From Epilinea sp044228875 (GTDB lineage: Bacteria > Chloroflexota > Anaerolineae > Epilineales > Epilineaceae), in assembly GCA_044228875.1 (NCBI GenBank), contig JBGAUA010000034.1, forward strand, positions 1 through 27,218: a stretch of 27,218 nucleotides of DNA, read 5' to 3'. This document shows positions 14,602 through 23,600 of the stretch, in pieces. Positions within the stretch are counted from its first letter, which is position 1, and each line of letters starts with the position of its first letter. The notes below the pieces were generated by a model. That model saw only the letters and a list, made by a program, of their open reading frames with translations. It had not been told where the DNA came from and did not search any database. The position numbers and the translations under genes are program-made.

Positions 14602-15606
14602 TCACCCCCGCCTCCCCCTCACCTCCGCCTCCCCCAACAGCTCCGCCTCCCGCTCCGCCGTCAGCCCCGCCCGCAGGGGCCGTTCCGCCAGTTCCGTCCG
14701 CGCCCAGGCCAAGGTGTCGGCCAGGGTCTGCTCGAGGGGGCGGAAGGTCAGGCCGGCGGCCAAGGCCTTGCGGTGGCTCACCCGGCCGAAGTCCTGCCGG
14801 TCCTTGGGCAGCCATAGCGGCAGGTCGGTGAAGGGGCTCACGCCGCGGTCCAGCAGGCGGGCTTCCGCCAGCTCGACCGGCGCCCCCGGCGCCCGGGCGA
14901 GCCCACGGCAGGCCTGCAGCAGCTGCCCGAGCGTCAGGGGATCGCGCGGACCCACAGCATTGAAGGTGCCTGCGCGGCCGCTTTCGACAAGGTCGAGGGT
15001 CCAGCCGGCCAGGTCCCGGGCGTCGATGACCTGTACGGGGCAGTCCGGATCCGCCGGTACCAGGTAGGCACCACCGCGGTCGATGCGCCAGGGCCAGTAC
15101 GAAAAGCGGTCGGTGGGGTCGTGCGGGCCGACGATCAGGCCGGGGCGGACAATGGCCTTGGGCCCAGGAAAGCCGACGGTCAGCGCCTCCTCGCAGGCGG
15201 CCTTCAGCGCCCCGTAGGTCTCGCCGGTCAGCTCGACGGCATCCGGATCAGGAGCCGTCAGACGCTGCGCCGGCGCCTCCTCGTCGATGGGCGCCGATAG
15301 GCCGTCGGCGTAGACCGAAATCGTGGAGATGAAGCTGTAATGCCCCACTCGGCCGTTCAGCACCCGGCAGGCGGCGCGGACCTCCGCGGGCCGGTAGCCG
15401 CAGGTGTCGATGACGGCATCCCAGCGGCCAGCGGCCAGGGCGCTGAGGTCGCCCTGCCGGTCGCCGAGAATGCGCTGCGCCTCCGGGAAGAGGTCCGCCC
15501 CGGTCTGGCCGCGGTGGAAGAGGGTGAGGCGATGGCCGCGGTCGATGGCCGCTTCGGCCAGGTGGCGGCCCAGGAAGCGGGTGCCGCCGATGATCAGGAT
15601 GTCCAT
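14602..15606 (-). CDS. NAD(P)-dependent epimerase/reductase of the extended SDR family
   Basis: A 334-residue Rossmann-fold protein. The nucleotide-binding loop is IIGGTRFLGRHLAE (residues 5-18), a variant of TGxxGxxG. A DxxD-like DAVIDTCGY and STISVY follow, with catalytic-type Tyr and Lys in YGALK (about residues 150-154) and the PG motif IVRPGLIVGPHD. It resembles the reductases annotated as NAD-dependent epimerase/dehydratase or isoflavone-reductase-like, and the substrate cannot be inferred. ATG 15606 is preceded by AGGAA about 6 nt upstream. It is a single-gene unit flanked by convergent and divergent neighbours. Confidence 0.9.
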   Translation of the reverse strand: MDILIIGGTRFLGRHLAEAAIDRGHRLTLFHRGQTGADLFPEAQRILGDRQGDLSALAAGRWDAVIDTCGYRPAEVRAACRVLNGRVGHYSFISTISVYADGLSAPIDEEAPAQRLTAPDPDAVELTGETYGALKAACEEALTVGFPGPKAIVRPGLIVGPHDPTDRFSYWPWRIDRGGAYLVPADPDCPVQVIDARDLAGWTLDLVESGRAGTFNAVGPRDPLTLGQLLQACRGLARAPGAPVELAEARLLDRGVSPFTDLPLWLPKDRQDFGRVSHRKALAAGLTFRPLEQTLADTLAWARTELAERPLRAGLTAEREAELLGEAEVRGRRG

Positions 15607-15792
15607 AGGTCTTCCTGTTCCATGATGTGCTGTCGTCCGACCGGATCGAGCCCTCTGAACGCTACCTCAGGGACAACCGTGACGGCCGATCACCGGCGAT
15701 GATTCTGCTATTGTCCCGTATCCGGCTGTCTGATCACTGTTTCCGCCAACCATCCGTCCTGTTACCTCGTGCTCGGGGGCTCGTCAACCACC

Positions 15793-16242
15793 ATGGCTCC
15801 GTACGGTCTCATTCTGGCCTTGATCATCCTTGGCGCCTTCTACGTTGCTGCAAGTCTGTGGAACATCGTCAGCGCTGAGAAGAGTCGGACCTGGCCGTCA
15901 ACGCCGGGCACGGTCACCCGGTCGTGGACATCGGAAAGGTATTCTCGAATCGGTTGGGGTATCAACTACACACCCCACATCTCGTACACGTACGGCGTCG
16001 GCGAACGTGTATACAAGGGCGATCGCATCTTGTTTGGAATACCCGGATGGAAATCGAAGAAGACGTCGCTCGAATGGGTCGATACACATCGGGCAGGTGA
16101 GACCGTGACGGTGTACTATGATCCAGCAGAGCCCGTCAACAGCGTCCTCGAAACCCACGCCGGCGGCAACTGGGGATACGCTCTGGTAGGCCTGGTCTGG
16201 TGGATCTTCGCCGCCTTGATCCTGGCGATCAGGCCTCGCTGA
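15793..16242 (+). CDS. DUF3592 membrane protein
   Basis: A 149-residue protein with an N-terminal transmembrane helix (about 4-24, YGLILALIILGAFYVAASLW), an extracytoplasmic beta-rich domain and a C-terminal helix (about 126-146, WGYALVGLVWWIFAALIL). The central signatures SRTWPSTPGTV, ISYTYGVGERVYKGDRI and GETVTVYYDPAEPVNSVLE are typical of DUF3592, whose function is unknown. ATG 15793 is used; an in-frame GTG at 15769 would add eight polar residues. No clear Shine-Dalgarno sequence is present. Base composition and codon use are less GC-rich than in neighbours, suggesting acquisition. Confidence 0.85.
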   Translation: MAPYGLILALIILGAFYVAASLWNIVSAEKSRTWPSTPGTVTRSWTSERYSRIGWGINYTPHISYTYGVGERVYKGDRILFGIPGWKSKKTSLEWVDTHRAGETVTVYYDPAEPVNSVLETHAGGNWGYALVGLVWWIFAALILAIRPR

Positions 16243-16305
16243 TCCCGCTGGTGACCCTCAGCCCAGACCTGCGGTGGAACCGGCCACGACGAGGAGCCGC
16301 CCCCC

Positions 16306-16491
16306 ATGGACGAACTCGAACACCACTTCCCCTGCCCCCATTGCGGCGCGCCCATCAGCATGCTGCTGGATCTGTCCGTGGACCGCCAGGACTACATCGA
16401 GGACTGCGAGGTCTGCTGCCGGCCGATACGGGTGCGGCTGCGGGTCAGCGGCGGCCGGCTGCGGGGCTTCGGGGCCGAGGCCGCGGGCTGA
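16306..16491 (+). CDS. CPXCG-motif cysteine-rich protein
   Basis: A 61-residue probable zinc ribbon: CPHCG (Cys10, Cys13) and CEVCCRPI (Cys34, Cys37) form a CxxC...CxxC pair. The rest (MLLDLSVDRQDYIEDCEVCC, VRLRVSGG) matches the small CPXCG-motif family found across bacteria, of unknown function. GAGGAG at 16291-16296 lies 9 nt before the ATG. The gene converges on the VapB-like antitoxin. Confidence 0.88.
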   Translation: MDELEHHFPCPHCGAPISMLLDLSVDRQDYIEDCEVCCRPIRVRLRVSGGRLRGFGAEAAG

Positions 16492-16535
16492 GGATAGGGC
16501 GAATGCCAGGCCTCGGCCGGGCACAGGTCGCGTCG

Positions 16536-16784
16536 TCAGCGTTTGGTGGCCGGGCGCATGTCATCGGCCAAAAGATCCGCCACCCGATCGACGTCGGGCA
16601 GGAGGCAGCGCCCCGTGTCGGCAACCCTCGTCTCGAAGCGCCTGTTCGGCCGTGAGGGACCGATTCGCTGCAGCCCAATCCGAAGCGCTCGGTTGACGAC
16701 TTCCTTCAGGCTCAGTCCTTGGTCGCGCCGCAATCGTTCGAGTTGCACGGCCAGATCGGGGTCGATGGTCAATGTCGTCCTCAT
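16536..16784 (-). CDS. Orphan VapB-type ribbon-helix-helix antitoxin
   Basis: An 82-residue protein opening with the classic ribbon-helix-helix MRTTLTIDPDLAVQLERLRR followed by LSLKEVVNRALRIGL, and a C-terminal toxin-binding-like tail (TGRCLLPDVDRVADLLADDM). This is the layout of VapB antitoxins that pair with PIN-domain VapC RNases. No VapC follows on the minus strand: the next gene is the convergent CPXCG gene, whose stop is only 44 bp away. It is therefore a solitary antitoxin or a remnant of a pair. A predicted promoter with a 7-bp direct repeat lies just upstream. Confidence 0.82.
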   Translation of the reverse strand: MRTTLTIDPDLAVQLERLRRDQGLSLKEVVNRALRIGLQRIGPSRPNRRFETRVADTGRCLLPDVDRVADLLADDMRPATKR

Positions 16785-16791
16785 GCATCAG

Positions 16792-16821
16792 AGCATAGCA
16801 CGTTGGATGTCTTGATGTCTC
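16792..16821 (-). promoter_or_regulatory. Predicted promoter and direct-repeat operator of the VapB-like gene
   Basis: Minus strand: -35-like GAGACA (16821-16816), 18-nt spacer, -10 TATGCT (16797-16792), then 7 nt to ATG 16784. GATGTCT occurs twice in direct orientation (16806-16812 and 16814-16820) over the -35/spacer, a plausible ribbon-helix-helix binding site for autoregulation. Confidence 0.45.
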
Positions 16822-16908
16822 GGCACGCGTCATCCGGTCCATCATGGCGTCAAGGCCGGGCCTGTCCACGCCCTAGCCGCGTCAAGGCCGCCGATCACCA
16901 ACCCATCG

Positions 16909-16914
16909 TATAAT
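16909..16914 (+). promoter_or_regulatory. Consensus -10 element before the PrsW-family gene
   Basis: TATAAT lies 6 nt before an ATG at 16921, the spacing seen at other likely leaderless starts here. No good -35 hexamer is seen at 16-18 nt. The ATG probably begins the gene interrupted by the scaffold gap. Confidence 0.4.
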
Positions 16915-16937
16915 CGCGGCATGATCCCCTCCACGCC

Positions 16938-17062
16938 AGGGGGGCCCCCCCCCCCCCCCCCCCCCCCCCCGGGCCCCCCCCCCCCCCGCCCGGGGCGGGG
17001 GGGGCAGGGGCGGCGTCACCCACAACCTGGCGCATGAGCGCCAGCGCAGCACNNNNNNNNNN
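16938..17062. other. Homopolymer tract and scaffold gap (10 N)
   Basis: Long runs of C and G (about 16938-17004) are followed within 50 bp by ten N at 17053-17062. The N run is a conventional placeholder for a join of unknown length. The C/G runs resemble two-colour-chemistry poly-G read artefacts assembled at a contig end. The frame and true length here cannot be trusted. Confidence 0.9.
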
Positions 17063-18325
17063 CCCCTCGACGGCTCGCCCCTACGCCGCCCCCTGCGCGG
17101 CCCGGCGCTGGCCGTCGCGCTTCTGGCCCTGATGGCCTGCGGCGCCTTGACGGTGGCCATCTGGATCCTGGGCACCGTCAGCCAGGCGGTGGACGCCGGT
17201 CCGGCCTTCTACGCCGCCTTGGGCCGCGCCGTGCTCCTGACGCTTCCCGCCCTGGTCTTCCTGCGCTTTCTGGATCGCCGCGAGCGCGAGCAGCCCTGGG
17301 TGTTCTGGAGCGTCCTGGCCTGGGGCGCCGTGGTGGCCACCGGCCTGGCCCTGATCCTCAGCCTGCTCGGCGCGGTGGCCACCGAGCTGGGCCTGGCCAT
17401 GGTGCTGGGCGACGAAGCGCTCGGCGCGGCGGGCGGCGCAGCGGGCGGTCTGGCCCAGCTGGTGGAGAGCGTGCTCATCGCTCCGGTGGTGGAGGAGGCG
17501 GTCAAGGGCCTGGCCCTGCTGCTGCTCGTCTGGCTGCTGGCCGACGAGTTCGACAACCTGCGCGACGGCCTCATCTACGGCGCCCTCGTGGGCCTGGGCT
17601 TCAACCTGTTGGAAAGCGCGCTCTACGTGATCTACGACATGGTGGAGACCGGCCAACTGGCCTTCGGCCCGCAACTGGCCATCCGCTTCGTCTTCCTCGG
17701 CCTGGACGGGCATGCGGTCTACAGCGGCCTGCTCGGCGCGGCCCTGGGCTGGGCGCGGCAGGAGCGGGGACGCTGGCGGCTGCCGGCGGCGCTTGCCATC
17801 GGCCTGGCGGCGGCCATCGGCGCCCACATGCTGCACAACAGCCTCGGCGTGCTGCTGCTGCCGGGCCTGGCCCAGGCCTTCGGCGGGACCTTGGACCCCA
17901 GCGACGGCCTGGTGCAGGCCGTCACCCCCGTGTGGTGGCTGGCGGCGGCCGTGACCGCCCTGGCCGTGAACGGCCCGGCCTACCTGCTCCTGGCCATCGC
18001 CCTCTGGCGCAGCGGGCTGCAGGAGCGCCGGCTGCTGCGCACCATGCTGGCGCAGGAGCTGACCAGCGGCAGTGGTGCGGTCAACGAGGCCGAACTGGCG
18101 GCGGCGCGGGCCGAAGGCATCCTGCGCCTGCGCCTCGCCCCCGGCCTGGCGGGCGAGCGCGGCCGCGCCCTGGTGCTGGCGCAGAACGAACTGGCCTTCC
18201 GCCGCCACCGCGTGCTGCTGCGCGGCGGCGATCCGGCAACCGACGGAGCGGCCACCGCCTGGCGCGCCCGGATCGCGGGCCTCAGGAGCGTCGGCGCGGC
18301 CGGCGAAGGCGAACCGAACGGCTGA
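17063..18325 (+). CDS. PrsW-family intramembrane metalloprotease (5' end lost in gap)
   Basis: At least 420 residues, open from the gap to TGA 18325. The membrane core matches PrsW/CPBP-like glutamic-type intramembrane proteases. It has the paired glutamates in IAPVVEEAVKGLALL (Glu codons near 17490-17497), NLLESALYVIYDM, the His-bearing DGHAVYSGLLGAALGWARQE and AHMLHNSLGVLLLPG, all in predicted transmembrane helices. Such proteases cleave anti-sigma factors or other membrane proteins. About 110 C-terminal residues (from LRRTMLAQEL) form a soluble, charged tail. The start is probably before the gap at ATG 16921 or ATG 17033. The latter is in frame only if the gap really is 10 nt. The gene ends 7 bp before the convergent membrane-protein gene. 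Confidence 0.85.
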   Translation, partial: PLDGSPLRRPLRGPALAVALLALMACGALTVAIWILGTVSQAVDAGPAFYAALGRAVLLTLPALVFLRFLDRREREQPWVFWSVLAWGAVVATGLALILSLLGAVATELGLAMVLGDEALGAAGGAAGGLAQLVESVLIAPVVEEAVKGLALLLLVWLLADEFDNLRDGLIYGALVGLGFNLLESALYVIYDMVETGQLAFGPQLAIRFVFLGLDGHAVYSGLLGAALGWARQERGRWRLPAALAIGLAAAIGAHMLHNSLGVLLLPGLAQAFGGTLDPSDGLVQAVTPVWWLAAAVTALAVNGPAYLLLAIALWRSGLQERRLLRTMLAQELTSGSGAVNEAELAAARAEGILRLRLAPGLAGERGRALVLAQNELAFRRHRVLLRGGDPATDGAATAWRARIAGLRSVGAAGEGEPNG

Positions 18326-18332
18326 CCAGGCC

Positions 18333-19385
18333 TCACCCCAGCCCCAGCAGCGCCCCCAGCGCCCCCTGCAACAGCTTCACGATCAGCGGCAGCAGCAAGG
18401 CAGACAAGAAGCCCCTGAGCGTCGCCGGCTGCCAGGGCCAGGTGGATGTCCTGGCGATCTGGTCCCGTTCGGCGGTCAGGACAGCCAGACCCTTCTGCAG
18501 GACGTCCAGGCCCTCCAGCTCCCCCGCCTGGATGCGGGCGTGCAACTGCGCGCGCAGCGAGCGCGCCAGGCCGCTCAGGCCGGCCAGCGCCGCCGCCTTC
18601 TCCTGCTCCAGGCGCTTGTGCATGCCCAGTAGCGGGGCGAAGAAGCTGGCCGCGGCCACCAGGATGAGGATGGCAAAGCCCAGCTCCACCGCCGCTCGCC
18701 CGGCCAGCGCCCGGGGGATGACCGCCTGCGTCGCCACCAGCAGCAGGATCCAGCCCGTGGCCGTCCGCGCCGTCAGTGCGGAGAGCGCGTGCACCGGCTC
18801 GAGGTGGTGCAGGTCCAGATCGCCCACCATGGCGTAGACGCGGCTGACCGCGCGCAGCTGGTGGATGCTGTGGTAGATGGCCGCCCCGCCCACGGCATAG
18901 CTCGCCACCGTCGCCCATTCCTCCCAGGCCGGAAAGCCAAGCTCGCGGATGAGGTCCTGGTTGAGCCCCAGGGTGGCCACGCCCAAGGCCACCGACAGCA
19001 GCCCCACGACCAGCGGCGGCCAGAAGGGCAGCGTCGTCAGGCGGTAGGCCAGGCCGCGGTAGGCGTCGTCATCCAGGGCCAGGACCTCGCGGAAGCGCAG
19101 CAGCTTCTCGCGGGCCACGCGGCCCAGGTAATGGGTGAAAGCCGGCAGGTACAACGCCCACAGCCAGAAGACCCGCGGCGGCTCCAACAGTCGCCGGGCG
19201 AAGCCGGCGCTTGCATCCGCCCGCAAGGCGGCGATGACCCCCTGCCCCAGGATGAAGACCGCCGCGTAGCTGACGTACCAGGGCCAGGGCAGGCGGTCGA
19301 CGGCACGCAGCAAGCGGTCCAGCCAGCTGGGCGCGTAGCCGGCGTCGGCCGCGGGGCCGCGAGGGGTGGTCGCTGAGGGGGACAT
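18333..19385 (-). CDS. Unidentified multi-pass membrane protein
   Basis: A 350-residue protein. Hydrophobic segments lie at about 37-55, 71-88, 118-142, 156-172, 210-230 and 235-255, with a last one at 325-348. Between about 258 and 320 is a charged helical, coiled-coil-like stretch (MHKRLEQEKAAALAGLSGLA; GLDVLQKGLAVLTAERDQIA), presumably cytosolic. No catalytic or binding motif is recognised. It is convergent with the PrsW-family gene and divergent from the recombinase gene, 85 bp away. Membership in an unnamed Chloroflexota membrane family is plausible but unproven. Confidence 0.75.
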   Translation of the reverse strand: MSPSATTPRGPAADAGYAPSWLDRLLRAVDRLPWPWYVSYAAVFILGQGVIAALRADASAGFARRLLEPPRVFWLWALYLPAFTHYLGRVAREKLLRFREVLALDDDAYRGLAYRLTTLPFWPPLVVGLLSVALGVATLGLNQDLIRELGFPAWEEWATVASYAVGGAAIYHSIHQLRAVSRVYAMVGDLDLHHLEPVHALSALTARTATGWILLLVATQAVIPRALAGRAAVELGFAILILVAAASFFAPLLGMHKRLEQEKAAALAGLSGLARSLRAQLHARIQAGELEGLDVLQKGLAVLTAERDQIARTSTWPWQPATLRGFLSALLLPLIVKLLQGALGALLGLG

Positions 19386-19458
19386 CGGTGGCTTGCCGCA
19401 CGGGAGTCTACCCGGATCGGCGCGGGAGGGTCAAGAGGGCGCCCACCGCCCCCTCCGC

Positions 19459-19464
19459 TACAAT
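19459..19464 (+). promoter_or_regulatory. -10 element of the tyrosine recombinase gene
   Basis: TACAAT ends 6 nt before ATG 19471, with no Shine-Dalgarno sequence between. No convincing -35 is present. The pattern is consistent with a leaderless transcript and supports the ATG 19471 start. Confidence 0.4.
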
Positions 19465-19470
19465 AGCCCC

Positions 19471-20571
19471 ATGCCCCCCCGCCCCCTCCTGGACGCCTAC
19501 CTGGCCTGGATGGCCGGGGTGCGGGGCCTCTCGCCCTACACCCTGCGCAACTACGGGTCGGAGATCGGCGCCGCCCTGGATTGGCTGGCCGCCCACGGCG
19601 CCGCCCGCTGGGAGGACATCCAACTGCCCCTGCTGCGACGCTACCTCGCCGAGCTCCTTGAGCGCGGCATCGCGCGCAGCAGCATCGCCCGGCGCGTCAG
19701 CGAGCTCCGGTCCTTCGGCGTCTGGTCGCTCAGGCACGGGGGCGTCCCGAGCGATCCCTTCCACGCCCTCGAGTCACCCAAGGTGCCGGCCCGCCTGCCG
19801 CGGGTGCTGGACCAGACCCAGGCCGCCGACCTGGTGGATCAGGCCCGGGGCGATGCCCCCGCCGACCTGCGCGATCGCGCCATCCTGGAAACCCTGTACG
19901 CCGCCGGCCTGCGCGTCTCCGAGCTGGCCGGGCTGGACCAGCGCGACCTGGACCTTCCGGCGCGGCGGCTCACCGTGATGGGCAAGGGCTCCCGCGAGCG
20001 CATCGCCCTGTTGGGCCGGCCGGCCTGCGCCGCCATCGCCCGCTACCTGGCCGCCGGTCGCCCCGCCCTGGCCGCCGCCGCGCCCCGCCCCGGCGACGCC
20101 CTCTTCCTCAACCAGCGCGGCGGGCGCCTGAGCGTGCGCTGGGTCCAGCACCTGGTCGGCGCCGCGGCGGCATCGGCCGGCCATTCCCCCGGCAAGGTCA
20201 GCGCTCACGTGCTGCGTCACAGCTTCGCCACCCACCTCATGGACGGCGGGGCCGACCTGCGGGTGGTGCAGGACCTGCTGGGCCACCAGAGCCTGGGCAC
20301 CACCCAGATCTACACCCATGTCAGCCAGGCCCGGCTGGCCGAGGTCATCGCCAAGGCCCACCCGGGGGCCCGCGAGCGCGGCGGCGACGCCGGCGAGCCT
20401 CCGGAGCGCCCACCGGCCGCCTCCGGACCCGACCCGATCACCGACCCGATCGCCGACCCGGCGGTGACGCCGGCGGGGGCCGAAGCGGACGACGCCCCCT
20501 CCCGAACGAAGCCGCCCGATCGACCGCGCCGGCCGACGGGCGGGACCCGCGGGCCTATCGCTTTCGAGTAG
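19471..20571 (+). CDS. xerC: XerC/XerD-type site-specific tyrosine recombinase
   Basis: A 366-residue recombinase expected to resolve chromosome dimers at dif. The N-terminal SAM-like core-binding domain is residues 1-90 (LDAYLAWMAGVRGLSPYTLR). The catalytic domain has all key residues: Arg148 (AAGLRVSELAGL), Lys172 (GKGSRERI), His246 and Arg249 (HVLRHSFATHL), His272 (LGHQSLGTTQ) and nucleophile Tyr281 (QIYTHV). The arginine and lysine sit at the positions numbered 148 and 172 in E. coli XerC. After about residue 290 there is an extra tail of roughly 75 residues, Pro/Asp/Arg-rich and disordered-looking, whereas XerC/D proteins usually end near 300. Whether it is XerC or XerD, or the single recombinase of this genome, is not decidable here. 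Confidence 0.9.
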   Translation: MPPRPLLDAYLAWMAGVRGLSPYTLRNYGSEIGAALDWLAAHGAARWEDIQLPLLRRYLAELLERGIARSSIARRVSELRSFGVWSLRHGGVPSDPFHALESPKVPARLPRVLDQTQAADLVDQARGDAPADLRDRAILETLYAAGLRVSELAGLDQRDLDLPARRLTVMGKGSRERIALLGRPACAAIARYLAAGRPALAAAAPRPGDALFLNQRGGRLSVRWVQHLVGAAAASAGHSPGKVSAHVLRHSFATHLMDGGADLRVVQDLLGHQSLGTTQIYTHVSQARLAEVIAKAHPGARERGGDAGEPPERPPAASGPDPITDPIADPAVTPAGAEADDAPSRTKPPDRPRRPTGGTRGPIAFE

Positions 20572-20583
20572 GCGCCGAAGGGG

Positions 20584-20614
20584 TATAATCGCCTTTCGCA
20601 AGCCCCGAGGAAGG
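20584..20614 (+). promoter_or_regulatory. -10 element and Shine-Dalgarno of the O-antigen ligase gene
   Basis: TATAAT at 20584-20589 is a perfect -10 located 12 nt after the recombinase stop. GAGGAAGG at 20607-20614 lies 9 nt before ATG 20624. This is a leadered start, in contrast with its upstream neighbour. Confidence 0.55.
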
Positions 20615-20623
20615 TGACTGGCC

Positions 20624-23600
20624 ATGAGCCCCTCCCCCCGCGCCGCATCGCCGTTCGCCCGCCTGGCCGAAGCCGGCTGGTTGCTGGCGGTGATCGCCGT
20701 ACCCTTGTTCTTCAATGTCTGGACCTACCGGGTCTTCGAGCCGGACAAGCTCACGCTGCTGCGCAGCGTCGCGCTGTTCATGGCCGCCGGCGGCCTGGCG
20801 CACTGGCTGTCCGCCCGGGCCGAGGTCGACGCGCGCGCCTTTCTGCGCCGGCCCCTGGTGGTGCCCGTCCTGGTGCTGACCGCCGTCATCGCCCTGTCCA
20901 CCGCCACGTCGCTGACCCCCTGGCTCAGCCTGACGGGCAGCTTCGTGCGCCTGCAGGGCCTGTACACCTGGTGCGCCTACGTGGTGGTCTTCCTGAGCAT
21001 CCTGGCCTTCCTCGAGGAGCGCGACCAGCTCGAGCGGCTGATCACGGCCATCATCCTGCCCAGCCTGCCGGTGGCCTTGTACGGCATCGTGCAGAAGTTC
21101 GGCAAGGATCCCATGCCCTGGCTGGGCAACGTCACCGCCCGCGTGGCCAGCACCATGGGCAACTCCATCTTCGTGGCCGCCTACCTCATCCTCACCGTGC
21201 CGCTGACCCTGGTGCGCCTGGTGCGTGCGCTCAGGGCCATGAACGCGGTGGCCGACGAGGCGCCCCTCTTCAACGCCGCCACCTTGCGCGTTGTGGGCTA
21301 CCTCGTGCTGCTGGCCTTCCAGCTGGCGGCCGTCGTCCTGGCCGGCAGCCGTGGGCCCATGCTGGGCCTGCTGGGCGGCCTCTTCTTCATGTTCCTGCTG
21401 CTCGCCGTGCTCCGCGGCGAACGACGGACCGTCTTCGGCGTATTGGGCGCCGGCGCGGCCCTGGTCGCCTTCCTGGTGGTCTTCAACCTTCCCGGCTCGC
21501 CGCTCGCGCCCCTGCGCGACGTGCCCTACCTGGGCCGCATGGGCCGCATCTTCGAGACCCAGAGCGGCACGGGCAAGGTGCGCCTGCTCATCTGGCAGGG
21601 AACGGTGGACCTGGTGGGCTCCGACCCCATGCGCGCCGTGGTGGGTTGGGGGCCGGAGTCCATGCACGTGGCCTACAACCCCTTCTACCCGCCGGAGCTG
21701 GCCAACTACGAGGCCCGCAACGCGTCGCCGGACCGCTCGCACAACGAGGCCTTCGACGCCCTGGTGACCACCGGCTTTCTCGGGCTGGGCGCCTACCTGC
21801 TGCTCTTCAGCAGCGTCTTCTTCCTCGGGCTGCGCTGGCTGGGCCTCATCGCCGGCGCGGCGGAATCGCGACGCTTCCTGGCCCTGTGGCTGGGCGGCGG
21901 CCTGCTGGCGGTGGCCGGCTTCCGGTTCTTCACCGACAGCTGGACCTACTTCGGCGTGGCCCTTCCTGCGGGGATGATCGCCGGCCTCTTCCTCTACGTG
22001 GTGGGCAAGGCCCTCGGGGGCTGGCAGGCGCCGCAGCGACCGGGGCGCCTGCTGCTCGTGGGCCTGCTGGCCGCGGTCATCGCCCACTTCATCGAGATCC
22101 ACTTCGGCATCGCCATCGCCGCCACACGCACCCTCTTCTTCGCCCTCATCGCCCTCCTGGCCGTCGTGGGTCCGGCGATGGACGAGGCGCACCCGCTCTG
22201 GCGGGAGGGTGATGGCGAGGACGAGGCCCTGGCCGCCGTGGCCCCGGCCGGCGAGCAGCGCCGCCGATCCCCTCGCCGCCTGGCCGCGCAGCGAACGCAG
22301 GCCAGCGCCGGCGGCGCCCTGCGCACCTGGATCCAGGCCGCCTTCCTCCCCATGGCCTGCCTGTCGGTGCTGGCCTACGACTTCCTGGTGGACCCCAAGC
22401 TGGGCAACCTGTGGATCGTCCTGTGGCTGATGGGCCTCACCTGGTTCATCGGCAGCCTGATCGTCGGCGGCGAGACGGCGGTGGATCTGGCCGCGCGCCG
22501 CGGACCGCGCACCGGCCTGGGCGCCTTCCTGATGCTGTCGGCGGGGGCGCCGCTGGTCTACGCCGCCAGCCATCTCGGGATCCTGGCGATGAAAGCGACG
22601 GATGGCAGCTCCCTGGCGGGCCGCTCGTCCACCTCCAGCGGCCTGCTCTTCCTCTTCTACTTCGCCCTGCTGCTGCTGCTGGCCGGCTGGGCCTGGTCCT
22701 TGGGCCGCAAGGGCGTCGGCGCGCCGCGAACCTGGCTGCTGCTGCCCCTGGGGGCGGCGGCGCTCCTGCTCACGGTGTGGACGAACATCAACGAGGCGCG
22801 CGCGGACATCTACTACAAGGAAGGCCAGTACTTCCATGACGGCGCCAGTCAGGACGGCGACAACGAGCAGGCCCTCATGAACTACGCGGAGGCGGTGGCG
22901 CGGTACAGCCAGTCCCTCACGCTGGATCCCAAGGAGGATTACTACCTGCTCTTCAAGGGCAAGGCCCTCCTGGAGAAAGCGGCGCGCATGGCGGCGGTCT
23001 TCGACCAGCAGCACCTGGACGAGACCGGCGCCATCACCGGCGGTGACGAGTACCAGGGCGGTTCGGCGGAGGCGGCGGCCACGCGCGACCAGGCCTTCGA
23101 AGAGGCCCTGGCGGTGCTGAACCAGGCCCTGGCGATGGCCCCGCACAACCCCGACCACACGGCCAACCTGGCCCGCGCCTACCAGATCTGGGGCGACGTG
23201 ACCCATGAGCCGGCGCGGCGCGCGGAGCGCCTGGAGCAGAGCCGGCAGTGGTTCCTGAAGGCCGTCGCCCCAGACCTCAGCCCGCACAACGCCCAGCTCC
23301 GGGAGGAGCTGGCCCAGACCGAGTACCTCGACGGGCGGCGGGACGCGGCCTTCGAACGAATCGAGGAGTCGCTGGCCATCGACCCCAAGTTCCTGCACCC
23401 CTACCGCACCCGGGCCCGCTTCCACAGCGATATCGCCCGGGAGTCGGACAAGCCGGAGGACTGGCAGAAGTCGGCGGACGACTTCGCGGTCTACCTGGCC
23501 AACGGCGAGGGCAAGCGCGATCTCCTCGCATGGAGTGAGTTCGGTTGGATCCAGGGCAAGCTCGGCAACCTGGCGGAGGCCTACGACGCCAACGTGCAGG

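Noticed and set aside
16882..17175. Minus-strand frame reading through the N gap
   Set aside because: It consists mostly of Gly/Pro/Arg from the homopolymer tract and unknown bases.
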